From Cylindrotheca closterium (lineage: Eukaryota > Bacillariophyta > Bacillariophyceae > Bacillariales > Bacillariaceae), in NCBI GenBank assembly GCA_933822405.4, contig CAKOGP040002214.1:108984-172983 (forward strand): a stretch of 64,000 nt of DNA, given 5' to 3'. Shown piece by piece: positions 54,313-64,000 of the stretch. The number at the start of each line of letters is the position of its first letter. The first letter of the stretch is position 1. Position numbers and translations under genes: made by a program. Below the pieces are notes generated by a model, which worked only from the letters and a program-made list of their open reading frames with translations, ran no database searches and was not told where the DNA came from.

Positions 54313-56959
54313 ATGTCAGATTCCATTCACCCGAAAACCAATCAAAAGTCCACCTTTACATTCCATGGCAGAACGCAAGTCCCACGTGTCATTGCTACAA
54401 AAGTGCACGAAATTGTCAAGAATCGAATGAAGACAACCGAAGCGATTGAGCCTCCAGATCCCATTCCTGTAATGGAATACAAGAATATCCGACTAGGAAA
54501 GCTTTTGGGGACAGGAAGCTTTAGTTCGGCATTTCTGGCCGAGTCGTCGTCTTCACCTGAAGGACCTCTTGTCATGAAGAAATTGCGACCAGAAGTCCTC
54601 AAGAATCCTCTCGTCTTTGCCGCCTGTGCCGCGGATCTGTACCAAGAAGGAAAGATACTGGCCTCGGTTGACCATCCCAATATCATTCGTTTACGAGCCT
54701 GGAGTGGGCCCCAAATGATTCAACGATATTTGGATGGTAGTCATGTGTCGGCCTATCTAATTTTGGATCAGTTGGAAGGAACCCTAGAAGAACGTTTTGG
54801 CCAATGGGCCAAGCGAAAGCCAAAGTTCTATCATTCCAAAAAGCGTAGGATCGGTGTACTGTCATCGATCCAACATGAAAAGTGTCAACATATTTTGAGT
54901 TTGGCTCGAGCTTTGGAACATTTGCATGGGTATCACATTTTGCATCGAGATATCAAAGCTGGTGAGTACTATGAATGTAACATTTGTGCTGGAAGTAGTA
55001 TGTCTTTGCTCCACTGGTTTCTCACCTTCTGTATAACCTTCTGCCTATTCACCACGTACTAAAGCTAACATTGGATTCGATTCGAACGGAACTCTGAAAA
55101 TCTTCGACTTTGATCTCGCCCGAGTTTTGCCCCTTGGACGCCATCAGCTCTTTCAACTTACCGCCAATGTTGGATCTCCGCGATACATGGCCCCGGAAGT
55201 CAAAAGAGGAGACAAGTACAATCTAACGGCTGACGTTTTTAGTTTTGGAGTACTGGTGTACCAAATCTTTACCCTCAAGAAATTCAGGTCTCCTGAAACG
55301 ATGGACTGCAATTGGGAAGCAACCAACAAGTCGATACCTTTTGGGTTTTCCGCGGATCTACGCAACTTATTGCAGCAATGTCTGTTGGAGAAAAATACCG
55401 TGCGTCCACACATGGATCAGGTTCGAAGTATGCTCCAGGCGGAAATCGAAGGAGAGCACTTTGACCTGGACGCCATGACAGAAATCACGGGCTTTGAATC
55501 CATGTCTGAAATGGAGAACTCGGGCCAATACCAACCATTACCAGCTGCACCGTCGAACGAGTCACCTTTTTCAGAAGAAGTTACAAACGCGCGATCCAAG
55601 GACGATGAAGAAAAAGAGGAGGTGGCCAAGCCTACTACTTCTGTCCAAACCAACACGATTCTATGGGTGACCTATCTGAATATTGTCCTGTATGCATTGT
55701 GCTATCAATTGCAAAGGCCAGTGGAACCATTTTTGGTCCAGTCCTTAATTGACAAGCAAAGTGAAGACAGTGGGAATGGTGGTGAACACATGCAGGTCAG
55801 TCGGGCTTATGGCAATCTGCAATCATTCTTTCAGGCGATTCAAACCGTTGGATCTCCACTGGTGGGTATTTTGCTGGATCGATTGGGCATTCAAAAAACC
55901 TCGGCTCTTGTCTTTCTGGCGTCCGGATTGTCCTATGCGCTCTTGGCCATGGCGACAGACATGACAAGTTTGTTTCTCAGCAAGCTGCCCACCGTTCTCA
56001 TGGCGGCCTTTCTTGTGGCTCAGGCCACGGCTACTACCACCTTGCAAGCTGACTTTGGAAACTCGGCTTCGGCAGTGGCGGCAGCACGGGCTGCAGCTTT
56101 GGGTCGTATGACTACAGCCTACACAATTGGGGCAACATTGGGCCCAACTATCGGTGGGAATCTGGCCAATCAAGGGGATTATTCGATCGGTGCGAAGTTG
56201 GCGGTAGCGGGATCAGTGGTGTCGGTTGTTTTGTCGCTTTGGTTCTTGCCCGACACGGCAAAGGTAGCGTCCGAGTCAAAAGGGGAGAAGCTAGGACCGA
56301 AATCCGGCTCTTCATTCCTTGAGCAATTGAAGCACTCGGGCAGCTTGCTGGTTCGCTCGGGATTGTGGCCATTACTCATGATCAAGGTTGTGGGGGGAAT
56401 CATTGCCAGTATGCATTCCACCTCAATGCCCCTCATTATGACCAACGAACTCAAATTGGAACCCTCACAGCTGGGATTAGTCATGTCCTCCAGCATGTTT
56501 GTCGTTGCGGCGTTTGGTGCCGTGGCGATGGCACCTCTGACACAAAAACTACACAATGCTCGATTCTTTGGGATGATCCAAATTGGATTGCTCCTTCGAG
56601 CTGTAATGGGTTGTGGAATGGCTTGGATTGTATCCTCGATTGGCAGCAGTGTCGACGAAGAGACCGCTGTGCTGTACAACGTCATTACGGTTGCCGTTTT
56701 CCATGCATTGGCATCTCATACCTTGGCCACCGGACTAACCACACAGACGACCGGAATGGTCTCCAAAGAAGAGCAAGGTGCCTTGCTTGGTTTGGAACAT
56801 GGTTTGTTCAGTCTGGCACGCATCGTTGGCCCGACAATCGGAACTCGATTATTGGAATGGGGAGGTCTTTGGTCCGTGGAGATTACTTGTGGGTTCTTCG
56901 ACGTGATTCTTGTAGTTCTTTCGGTAGTATTGATCGTCACAAAGGAAAAGAGTTTGTAA
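54313..56959 (+). CDS. Protein kinase - MFS transporter fusion
   Basis: Exons 54313-54961 and 55065-56959 (103-nt intron, phase 1) give about 847 residues. Residues about 58-330 form a kinase: Gly loop GTGSFSSAF (about 65), VMKKLRP lysine (about 88), HRDIKAANIGF made by the splice, DFDLAR in place of DFG, and GSPRYMAPEV. It looks TKL-like. An acidic linker of about 80 residues follows. Residues about 415-847 form a 12-helix MFS transporter of the drug-proton antiporter type (FLVQSLI, GSPLVGILLDRLGI motif A-like loop, TIGATLGPTIGGNLANQG). The kinase C-lobe and the transporter lie in one uninterrupted exon, so the fusion is seen directly. The kinase may sense or regulate transport at a membrane. 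The substrate is unknown. Confidence 0.85.
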
Positions 56960-57117
56960 TCACTGGTAGGCCTATTTCAGCATTCATGACAAAAAAGTTC
57001 AAAACCATACAATCATTTGAAGAAAGATTGCAACGAAAGGCATGTATACTTTTGGGATGTATGAAAATAAAACTACTTTTTATTCGGCGGTTGCTTGGTA
57101 CCAACACAGCGGAGCTA

Positions 57118-59850
57118 TTACCTGCCCAAGAAAGACAGCCATGCTGGTCTCTCTGGAACCACTGGGGCAACCTCTTCCTCCACTGCAAAATCTTGGAGTG
57201 AAGACCGGAATCCCAAGTAGGCAGCTCTGTCTTTTGGATCCATTCCTGCAGTGTCTTCCATAACTGGATTTAACCCCATCATAAAAAATTCCAAAAGGTC
57301 CACCTCGTCGTCTTCTTCGTCGTCGTCTTCAATCAGACTAAAGGAGAAATCACGAGGCCGATGGCTGCGATGGCGACGTCGTCGTCGCAAGTTTTTAGTT
57401 GCAGGTCCAGTCACTTTGTTCGCTTCATTTCGTTTCTGCTCCAATGCTTCTTGCAAACCAGCTTTGATTGTATCAAGGTCAACTTCCTTCTTCGGAGGTC
57501 CATGTTTTTGCGTTGCTCTTGCCACTTTGATATCCCGTGCCCAAAATGCGCTCTTCTTCACGGACGGTGTCACCTCCTGCAAAAAGTGAAAATAATTCGA
57601 GGTTAGACCAAAAAGAACAGCATCATACAGTCAACCCCACCAATATAATCAAATTCTAATCGTACCTTGATGGTGAACATGACAATTCCAAAGACCCAAA
57701 TGCACAAAATATTGACCAACGTAAGCACAAATGAGATAGCACCAATCGTGACAAAATCTTCGCCGTTGTCGTCGACTGCTCCTGCACTAATGAGTATGGC
57801 GAATGCCCAACAAATTCCAGCATTTACCTAAGAACATAATGGAAAGCAGTACATTAGTGAATGAATGAATGAATGAATCCAAACCAAATCGCGTCTCTTG
57901 CCACGTATTTGCATAATATATTATGACTTACAGCAGGAGGAAGCAAGGAAGCCGAAATAGCAACTCCAACCAAAGAAGCAGTGTTGTTTCCCAAGATGGA
58001 CAAGGCAACTCCCATTCCACTTGGAATAGCAATGGCAATACCCGTGATTAATCCGCTGACATCCCCACGAGACCCCATTTCAGGTGTAGGCCATTCATCG
58101 GCATACTGGGAAAAGGCCGCGGCAAATCCCACCACTGCCCCCGTCAAGACGGCAATCGCGAGTGCCCCCAATTCCACTGCCGCCGATTCTCGTGCCAACT
58201 TCCAGTCCAAGACCCGACTCCCAAAGGTAATCCCCATGACGGGACCCATAATGGGCGACACCAACATACTAGCGACAATCACCACGGTGGAATTGGTAAT
58301 AAGACCAACGCCAGCCAGAATACTGGCAACGAGCAAGAGCGCCAAAAAGTCAAAGGTCATTCCCTACGCAGTGAAAGGAAAATAATAAAATGATGTTGAG
58401 TATTCAAAGCATTCCAAGGTGCAATATCCCTGCCCAATCAAATAAAATATATGCTAGTACTGTAACGTACCGCTTGTTCATGAATTTGCTCCTTAATTTG
58501 TTCCACTCGCATCCGACTGGCCGCATTCTTCCATTCTTGCTTGACTTCTTCCAACTTGACGTCATCCAATCTTCCCTTGATGCCACGCTTCATGGCTTCC
58601 TTTTTATTTTCTTCCTCCACCTCCTTTTTAATGGCCGTCTCGTCCGGCGAGTCTGCCGTCTTTAAGAGTTCCGACTTGTAAACGGAAATCATGCCGACAC
58701 TGCTTCCCACACCAATTCTCTCGAGGCGCTCGAGCACCAAATCGATACTGTTGGGTTTGCACATGATGGTAAATTGTGTCCATGCTATTCCCTCACCCTT
58801 GGTAATATCAATCGTGACGGGAGCTGTAAAGAAACACCCTTCCTTGAAGAGATTTTTACAAGTCAGTTGCAGTAAGGCTTGCATTTTGATTTCCGTATTC
58901 GGCGCTGGTCCCTTGGCTGGTTCGGGTTCTGGCAAAATGGCCACAGACGTCTGGGCCTTGACGATTTGAATGACTTCTTCTCGATTGAGACGTGACATGA
59001 CTTCATCGTCCTTGTTGGTAACGATACCAAAAAACTTGTTCATGGCTGATTTGAGAGATGCGGGTTCGGCAGATGGTGATGCCACTTCCTTTTTGATTTC
59101 CTCTTCTTCCAAAGGGGCAGCATCCCATACGGCTCCTTCTTCCTTGGCATCTTCCAATTCTAGACTGACGACTGCCGCCATTTCTTCAGCCGTCACAATG
59201 TGTTCAATGACGGCCTGTTTCGTAGATTTATCAATATCTTCCGACTCGACATAACCAATGGCATGCTGCCCGGGAACAATTTCAGAGTCTGTAACCGTTT
59301 CATCAATGCTCGGGGCTCGGCTCCTTGGTAAGATCTTTTCCGTGGCATCCGTGGTATTGTCCGTGTGAACCGTCCGGGTGGTACTCGTGGTGGTACCATT
59401 ATTATTGTTGTTGTTATTATTATAATTGTCCAATGGCAAGTCGTCCAGTGGCAAAATGGGGATTTCGTTGCGGGTGGACGCAAAGGAGTCCGTCTTGCGG
59501 TGTCCTCTCGATATGGAATTGGACTTGCGGTGGCCTGGTTTGGAAGCCGTGATCAAGGATGACGACGCCTTCTTGTGGCTTGGCTTGTTGTTATTATTAT
59601 TATTGGCCGCAGCAGCAATGGACGATGAATTCTTTTTGTGGCCTGATTTGTCCGTTGTTTCCTCCAAAATGGAATCGTCCGAGGATTCCATCTTGTCGAC
59701 GATCTTCTTGTTGGCCTCCTGCTTGTCAATGTAAACCCGCAAGACTTTGGGAACATGAATGAAGACCAGCAAGGCTTTGGTAGTCGAGGTTTGACTTCCA
59801 CCTGTTGCCATGGCGGAACCAATGCCTTCTGCAGTACCCTCGCTAATCAT
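57118..59850 (-). CDS. DUF389 membrane protein with long low-complexity N-terminus
   Basis: Four exons on the minus strand, 59850-58471, 58363-57932, 57827-57666 and 57576-57118 (introns of 107, 104 and 89 nt, all phase 0), give about 810 residues. The first 460 residues include Asn runs, a Ser/Lys-rich region, and a duplicated small fold near 340-430 (VTIDITKGEGIAWTQFTIM) typical of the DUF389 N-terminal part. The membrane part has LLLVASILAGVGLITNS, ASMLVSPIMGPVMGI and LTGAVVGFAAAF, the TIGR00341/DUF389 signature. Exon 3 supplies two more helices (NAGICWAFAILISAGA, ISFVLTLVNILCIWVFG). The C-terminal 150 residues are basic and acidic, with an Arg/His cluster. DUF389 proteins are conserved membrane proteins of unknown function. 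Confidence 0.87.
57858..57878. repeat. (TGAA)n microsatellite in a DUF389 intron
   Basis: Five tandem TGAA units lie in the second intron of the DUF389 gene (57828-57931). A similar GAAT run occurs at 39619-39633. Such short tandem repeats are common and may vary between strains. Confidence 0.8.
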
Positions 59851-60671
59851 AATGTTGGCAGTAGTTGGGGCTTTTAGGCTGTTGAGAGCGTGTTGGGTTT
59901 CGATTACCGTAGGTAAATATAGCTTATGAAAGAAACAATGATGGAAATGTAAGAACCACGCAACGGATCTTACTGCGGTACGGTCGTCGTATCTTGACGC
60001 GTACTGACATTTTCAATTTTACCAGTTCGGAATTGTGTCTGTTCATGACTGACTTGTGTCACGAAAGCGAATGAACCACTGAGAATTTGATATATTTTAC
60101 AATACTACCTGGACCAATGGATTATAAATAAATCACGATAATAATCACATACGAGTATATCATATCATCAAAACCTCTCTTTTCGATCATCATCATCCAT
60201 GTTATTTATGTTATAATTTTGTTCGTTTCACAAGGAAGCCCCAATTCCTATCATTTGGCCCTTCTTTCTATTTTCAGTCAAACAGCAGCTGCCTGCCAAT
60301 AAATTCGCCAAACGAAACGAGCCAAAGTATAGTAGAAATTGAAAATGCCAATAATGGCAAGTTCATTTATCCTGGTCAATTTTGTGAAACTACTGCAACG
60401 ATACAAGAGAATACAACTAGAACGGCGAGAAGAACAACTGTATCACAGTGAGAGTGATGCCCAGTCTCCTGTGTACCTTTCCAAGCCTACTTTGGACATC
60501 GTGATCATACTATCAACATCAGACACAACATCACGACACATGTGCCTTCTCTCAGTCGAAGCATAAGCACAACCATAGAGATAGGACTACTTCCTTATTT
60601 CACTAATTATTTGGAGCCAAAAGGCCGAGACATTTGATTTTGTTGTTCACGATCACATCAAATGCCTGTCT
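59851..60671. other. Intergenic region
   Basis: An 821-bp spacer between the DUF389 start (-) and the 3' end of the EF-hand gene (-). It is AT-rich. A + frame at 60339-60566 (MKMPIMASSFILVNF) has no motif and is not called. The left part should contain the DUF389 promoter. Confidence 0.3.
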
Positions 60672-62783
60672 TTACGAAGACATTACTTGAGAGCGCCTGG
60701 AGCCATCACTTCTCATTGCGCTTGCAAAGAAGGCGACAAACTCGTTGAAATCAACACTACCACTCCTATCAACATCAATCACGGAGAACAACAAATCAAA
60801 GTCACTTCGGCTCATACTACCAACCTTTCCAGACTCCAAGAACGCCCAAAGCTCCTGCTTTTCAAGGGTGCCCCCGTTATCCTCATCAATCTTGTGAAAC
60901 TCAGCGAGCAATTGATCGGGGGAGAGAGGACCGCGAGTGCCATTGACGGTAATGCCCTCAGCAATGCGAGTGGTAAACTGTTTGCGCACAACGCCTTCCT
61001 TTTGCTTCATTTGACGTCTGTGCAAAGCGAACAAAGCGAGGAAGATGACCACCGCGACAGCGACAACAACACCAACGACTGGTCCCGCCACGATGGATGC
61101 TTCTGGTTCGGAATACGGAGAGACGGCACACTCGGGATCGTACTCGCACCAATCGCTTTCGTCAGGACAAAAGCCAGAGAGACAACCATCTTCAAATGGT
61201 CTCTGATCAGATGGTACATTGTACTCGAGAAAGGCAGCATCCACTGCATCACGAAACTGCTGCGAGGATGCAAGTCGGGTGGCAAACACGCGAGTGGACG
61301 CCAGAAAGGTATACTCTTCGCCTGCGAGAGTAGAGGTGTTATACTGATCGATGGTAGTGGAGAGCTGGCTGCATTCGGCATCAAGACATGCCGAAGCGTA
61401 CTGCACAAGCAGGCCATTTTCCCAGTAGCTCGAGAAGTGATTGCTTTCACCGGCAGGAAGACTGACATATGACTTGCGATCTAGCTCGGTCCCTGACATT
61501 GTAATCCCAAAGGGCAACATGACGACACTTCCGTCCTTCTCGAAGGTACTGGTCCCAAAACGTTCATAGATTCCAGCGGCTCCATTGGACCCGCATTCAC
61601 CTGGCGAAAGGACATTTTGCATTCCGTCTGGGACAGATTGGTTGCAGAAGGCTCCGGGTGGTGGAGGAAAGATCGCCTGCATTTGTTCATACAGTCTGGA
61701 ACCATTCAATGTAATGTTGATGAACATTTTGAAGGGAGCTTGGGAGTATGGTCTTTGATTGGGAGCGAAAGTAGCTGCGTCTTGTTCCATGAAGGATGGT
61801 TCTATGACCCGGCCATCAGGACCATAGGCAGTTGCGGTTGCTTCATAGAATCCTTCGAACTTATTCCAAGCAGCGTTCTGGTCGGCAATGGCATTGGAAG
61901 CGGTGGAATCGTAACGAATATTGTTTTCCGCAAGACAGCCTGACGAGTACCATCGGCCGCAGTCGACCTCAGCAAGACGCCTGCTGGTGGAGGTGGCAGC
62001 AGTCGGAACATTATCTTGCTCTTCATTGGCATGCAGTACTCGATGACCCTGAGAGGGGTCATTGTAGCTGTTGTAGATCGATGCCGTGGATGGACTGTAG
62101 AGATGCTTCACTTTATACTCAACAAGCAACTCCAGCAACTGTAGATCTGTGAGCTCATCAACCTTGGTATTGCTGGGAAGCAAGTTCACTGTTTTGGGAC
62201 TAATGCGAACGCTCCGAATGAATGTAGGGTGTCGCTTCTGAAGCTGTTTGGCAATGAATTGAACCTTTTCATGATCAAAATCATCAATCTCCAAAAGGGT
62301 CATCATGAGAGCCGCGAAGTCACCGCAGTTCTGCATGACGGGATCGTAGTTCTTCATGCTGTCTGGATCAGAAAGAGCTTTCGCTTGCGCATTGTGGAAT
62401 GCTGCTGCGATCTGTGACAGGGGAAATGTCCCGATCGACAGATGTGGTTCTTCGTTTGTGTAAGTAAAATTATGTACATTGACGCTACGAACGAAATCAG
62501 TGTCAGTCAGTTTGACAAAGGGAGCACCCTGCTCCATAGCCAAGCTTGGACAATCAGAATAGTGTTTTATGACTGGTGTTGATACCACGAAAACATGGTT
62601 GTCAACAAAGAGAGAAGTCTCGTATTCGACTTCGGAACATGACTGAAGTACACCAGCCCAACCATCATCTTCGAGCTTGCTTAATAGCCTACGTCGTAGT
62701 GTTGGCGAGGCTGCAGAAGAGGCATCAATGCTAGGTACGAGGAGGATCGCAACGAAGGCAAGAGCTAGGAGCTTCATCCTCAT
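60672..62783 (-). CDS. Signal-peptide, single-pass membrane protein with EF-hand tail
   Basis: A single minus-strand exon of 703 residues from the ATG of MRMKLLALAFVAILL. A signal peptide leads to an extracellular or luminal part of about 540 residues. The N-terminal domain has FVDNHVFVVSTPV and VMQNCGDFAALMMTLL, which together look like the His and Cys regions of LRAT/PPPDE-type permuted papain folds; this is inference. A central Cys-rich part follows (CGRWYSSGC, CLSGFCPDESDWCEYDPEC). A membrane helix lies at about 564-589 (VVGVVVAVAVVIFLALFAL). The cytoplasmic tail has two EF-hand loops (DEDNGGTLEKQE and DVDRSGSVDFNE), so calcium binding is likely. The gene at 63364 (+) is a divergent paralogue. 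Confidence 0.82.
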   Translation of the reverse strand: MRMKLLALAFVAILLVPSIDASSAASPTLRRRLLSKLEDDGWAGVLQSCSEVEYETSLFVDNHVFVVSTPVIKHYSDCPSLAMEQGAPFVKLTDTDFVRSVNVHNFTYTNEEPHLSIGTFPLSQIAAAFHNAQAKALSDPDSMKNYDPVMQNCGDFAALMMTLLEIDDFDHEKVQFIAKQLQKRHPTFIRSVRISPKTVNLLPSNTKVDELTDLQLLELLVEYKVKHLYSPSTASIYNSYNDPSQGHRVLHANEEQDNVPTAATSTSRRLAEVDCGRWYSSGCLAENNIRYDSTASNAIADQNAAWNKFEGFYEATATAYGPDGRVIEPSFMEQDAATFAPNQRPYSQAPFKMFINITLNGSRLYEQMQAIFPPPPGAFCNQSVPDGMQNVLSPGECGSNGAAGIYERFGTSTFEKDGSVVMLPFGITMSGTELDRKSYVSLPAGESNHFSSYWENGLLVQYASACLDAECSQLSTTIDQYNTSTLAGEEYTFLASTRVFATRLASSQQFRDAVDAAFLEYNVPSDQRPFEDGCLSGFCPDESDWCEYDPECAVSPYSEPEASIVAGPVVGVVVAVAVVIFLALFALHRRQMKQKEGVVRKQFTTRIAEGITVNGTRGPLSPDQLLAEFHKIDEDNGGTLEKQELWAFLESGKVGSMSRSDFDLLFSVIDVDRSGSVDFNEFVAFFASAMRSDGSRRSQVMSS

Positions 62784-63363
62784 CCTAATCGCTTGCACAA
62801 ATGAAAAGTTTCAAAGTATTTTTTATTGGAGCTTTTCTGGTCGCGTTTTCTACGACAAACGCACGTAGGAATGTCAGTAAACCGGAGTGTTCACACATCA
62901 TTTCTCTCAAATCTTGCATAGCGGTAGCGGACTCAAAGATGAAAGTCATACCGCGGTGGAGCTTTCCTGTTTCCGTTTTCTACGACAAAGAAAGTAGGAA
63001 TGTCAGTAATCACAGACACTCTCGTACCGGTACTGCATCATTTCTCTCAAATCTTGCATACCCGGTACGCGGTGTACCGGACTAAAAGATAAAGTCATAC
63101 TGTAGTGCCGCGGTACTGGCTGAAACCATAAATGTGTAATCCAGCATCTGCCTGTCGCGGGCAACATCGTTCCCTTCCAATCAAACTGAGAGTTTGCAAG
63201 AATGGTACAGTATGCGTGCCGTGGCGCATAGCCGCGGTTCTATTTGCGCTCCAGACTTGAGATTTCTGCGAAGCACAATGTTCGTGCGGTACTAGTATTG
63301 CATGGGCGAATGGCGCAACCAAACAATTGAAACTTTATTTTTCAGTTTTACTGTGGCATGCAA
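62784..63363. promoter_or_regulatory. Divergent intergenic region between the two paralogues
   Basis: A 580-bp spacer between divergent paralogous genes. It contains a direct repeat (annotated separately) and GTACCGGTAC at 63024-63033. It should hold both promoters. Confidence 0.5.
62828..63114. repeat. Imperfect direct repeat in a divergent promoter
   Basis: Two units lie at about 62828-62957 and 62958-63114. Both begin GGAGCTTT, contain GTTTTCTACGACAAA and GTAGGAATGTCAGTAA, then CATCATTTCTCTCAAATCTT and GCATA, and end CCGCGGT. The second unit has extra GTACCGGTAC-type bases inserted. The order and spacing show a tandem duplication with later change. Confidence 0.8.
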
Positions 63364-64000
63364 TGAAATTCCTAGCCTTGGCCATTGTTGCGACCCTCTG
63401 CGTACCTAGATTATATGCCTTTTCGGCACCATACAAGGATCTTAGGAGACTGCCGAGCATGCTTCTTGAAGGTGATGATTGGACTGGTATACTTCAGTCA
63501 TATTCACAAGTCGAATACGAAACTTCTATTTTTGTTGACAGGCATGTGTTTTTGGTATCAACACCAGTCGCGAAAGGCAATTCTAATTGTCCCAGCTTGG
63601 TTATGGATGCTGATTTCCAAAGTTGCAGAGTTAATATTCGAAATTTCACCCTCCCAAGGGATATCCCACGATTGTCAATTGGAACTTTCCCCCTTTCAGA
63701 GATTGCAAAGGCCTTCCACACAGCGGAAGCACAAGCAGCTGCTGATCCGGACACCATGGAGAGCTTTGACATTGTTATGCAGAACTGCGGAGACTTTACA
63801 AGTCACATGGTGACCCTTTTGAAGGTTGATTTCGATCACGAAATGGTCCAATTCATTGCCAAGCAGCTCCTAGAAACAAACCGCGCCTTTGGTCGATTTG
63901 TTCGCACCAATCCCAACGTCATGAACTTGTTGCCCAACAAAAAGGAGACCACCAGGCTTGATGAGCTAACAGATCTACAGTTGCTCGAGTTGCTCGTTGA
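63364..64000 (+). CDS. Paralogue of the EF-hand membrane protein (partial, runs off window)
   Basis: An open frame from the ATG of MKFLALAIVATLCVP runs to the end of the window without a stop and gives 212 residues. It has a signal peptide. It then follows the N-terminal domain of the gene at 60672-62783 closely: GDDWTGILQSYSQVEYETS, FVDRHVFLVSTPV, SIGTFPLSEIAKAFHTAEAQ, VMQNCGDFTSHMVTLL, QFIAKQLLE and LDELTDLQLLELLV. The same His and Asn-Cys-Gly-Asp-Phe positions are kept. The copy is divergent from its partner, and the remainder should lie past the window edge. Confidence 0.85.

Noticed and set aside
54313..56959. Two neighbouring genes instead of a kinase-MFS fusion
   Set aside because: The kinase C-lobe, linker and first MFS helix are in one uninterrupted exon with no stop or ATG-rich break; a split would need an unseen promoter and start.
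1..64000. tRNA genes, rRNA genes, CRISPR array
   Set aside because: No convincing cloverleaf, rRNA core or regularly spaced repeats were seen when reading both strands; a covariance-model search would settle the tRNA question.

Overview
The window looks like nuclear DNA of a stramenopile, most likely a pennate diatom. Genes sit on both strands, most separated by only a few hundred bases. Most have none to three short introns (about 45 to 120 nt) with GT-AG ends. One carotenoid-type enzyme carries a signal peptide followed directly by Phe, the usual form of diatom plastid pre-sequences. The gene set fits a diatom: an SLC4 bicarbonate transporter, BspA-like leucine-rich proteins, a PKG-like kinase, a Tousled-like kinase and a DUF389 protein. 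No rRNA, tRNA, CRISPR array or intact transposon was recognised. Gene models were built by joining open frames at visible splice sites. No database search was run.

Layout. 1-9.3 kb: tail of an unknown gene, a CrtI-type desaturase-like plastid enzyme, a beta-propeller/transmembrane/TKL-kinase receptor, and a MED14-like Mediator subunit (-). 10-20.2 kb: a PKG-like kinase with three N-terminal repeats and three cNMP-binding-like domains, an EDC4/Varicose decapping scaffold, and a RING-type zinc protein (-). 20.6-26.9 kb: an ankyrin/TRP-like channel with one apparent frameshift, a BspA-like LRR protein (-), and a DUF2867-like protein. 28.2-36.1 kb: Tousled-like kinase, a helical-repeat protein (-), a second BspA-like LRR paralogue, an acetylpolyamine amidohydrolase/HDAC-like enzyme (-), and a small basic protein (-) followed by a row of RNA hairpins. 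36.9-48.7 kb: an SLC4 bicarbonate transporter (-) with a cluster of CO2/cAMP-response-like TGACGT sites upstream, a Cys-rich secreted protein, a small Cys protein, a Ser-rich disordered protein (-), a membrane-anchored GMC oxidoreductase (-), and a TBL/PC-esterase-like enzyme.

48.7-57 kb is the most dynamic part. It is a duplicated block containing broken TPR genes, a decayed kinase copy, a secreted protein with an almost perfect internal 408-bp tandem duplication, and an intact gene that joins a protein kinase to a 12-segment MFS transporter in one reading frame. 57-64 kb holds a four-exon DUF389 membrane protein (-) and two divergent paralogues of a secreted or transmembrane family. The second of these runs off the window end.

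The best candidates for something undescribed are the kinase-MFS fusion, the repeat/cNBD/PKG-like kinase, the divergent pair with a conserved His and an Asn-Cys-Gly-Asp-Phe motif, and a recurrent palindromic TACCGGTA-type motif concentrated in upstream regions.
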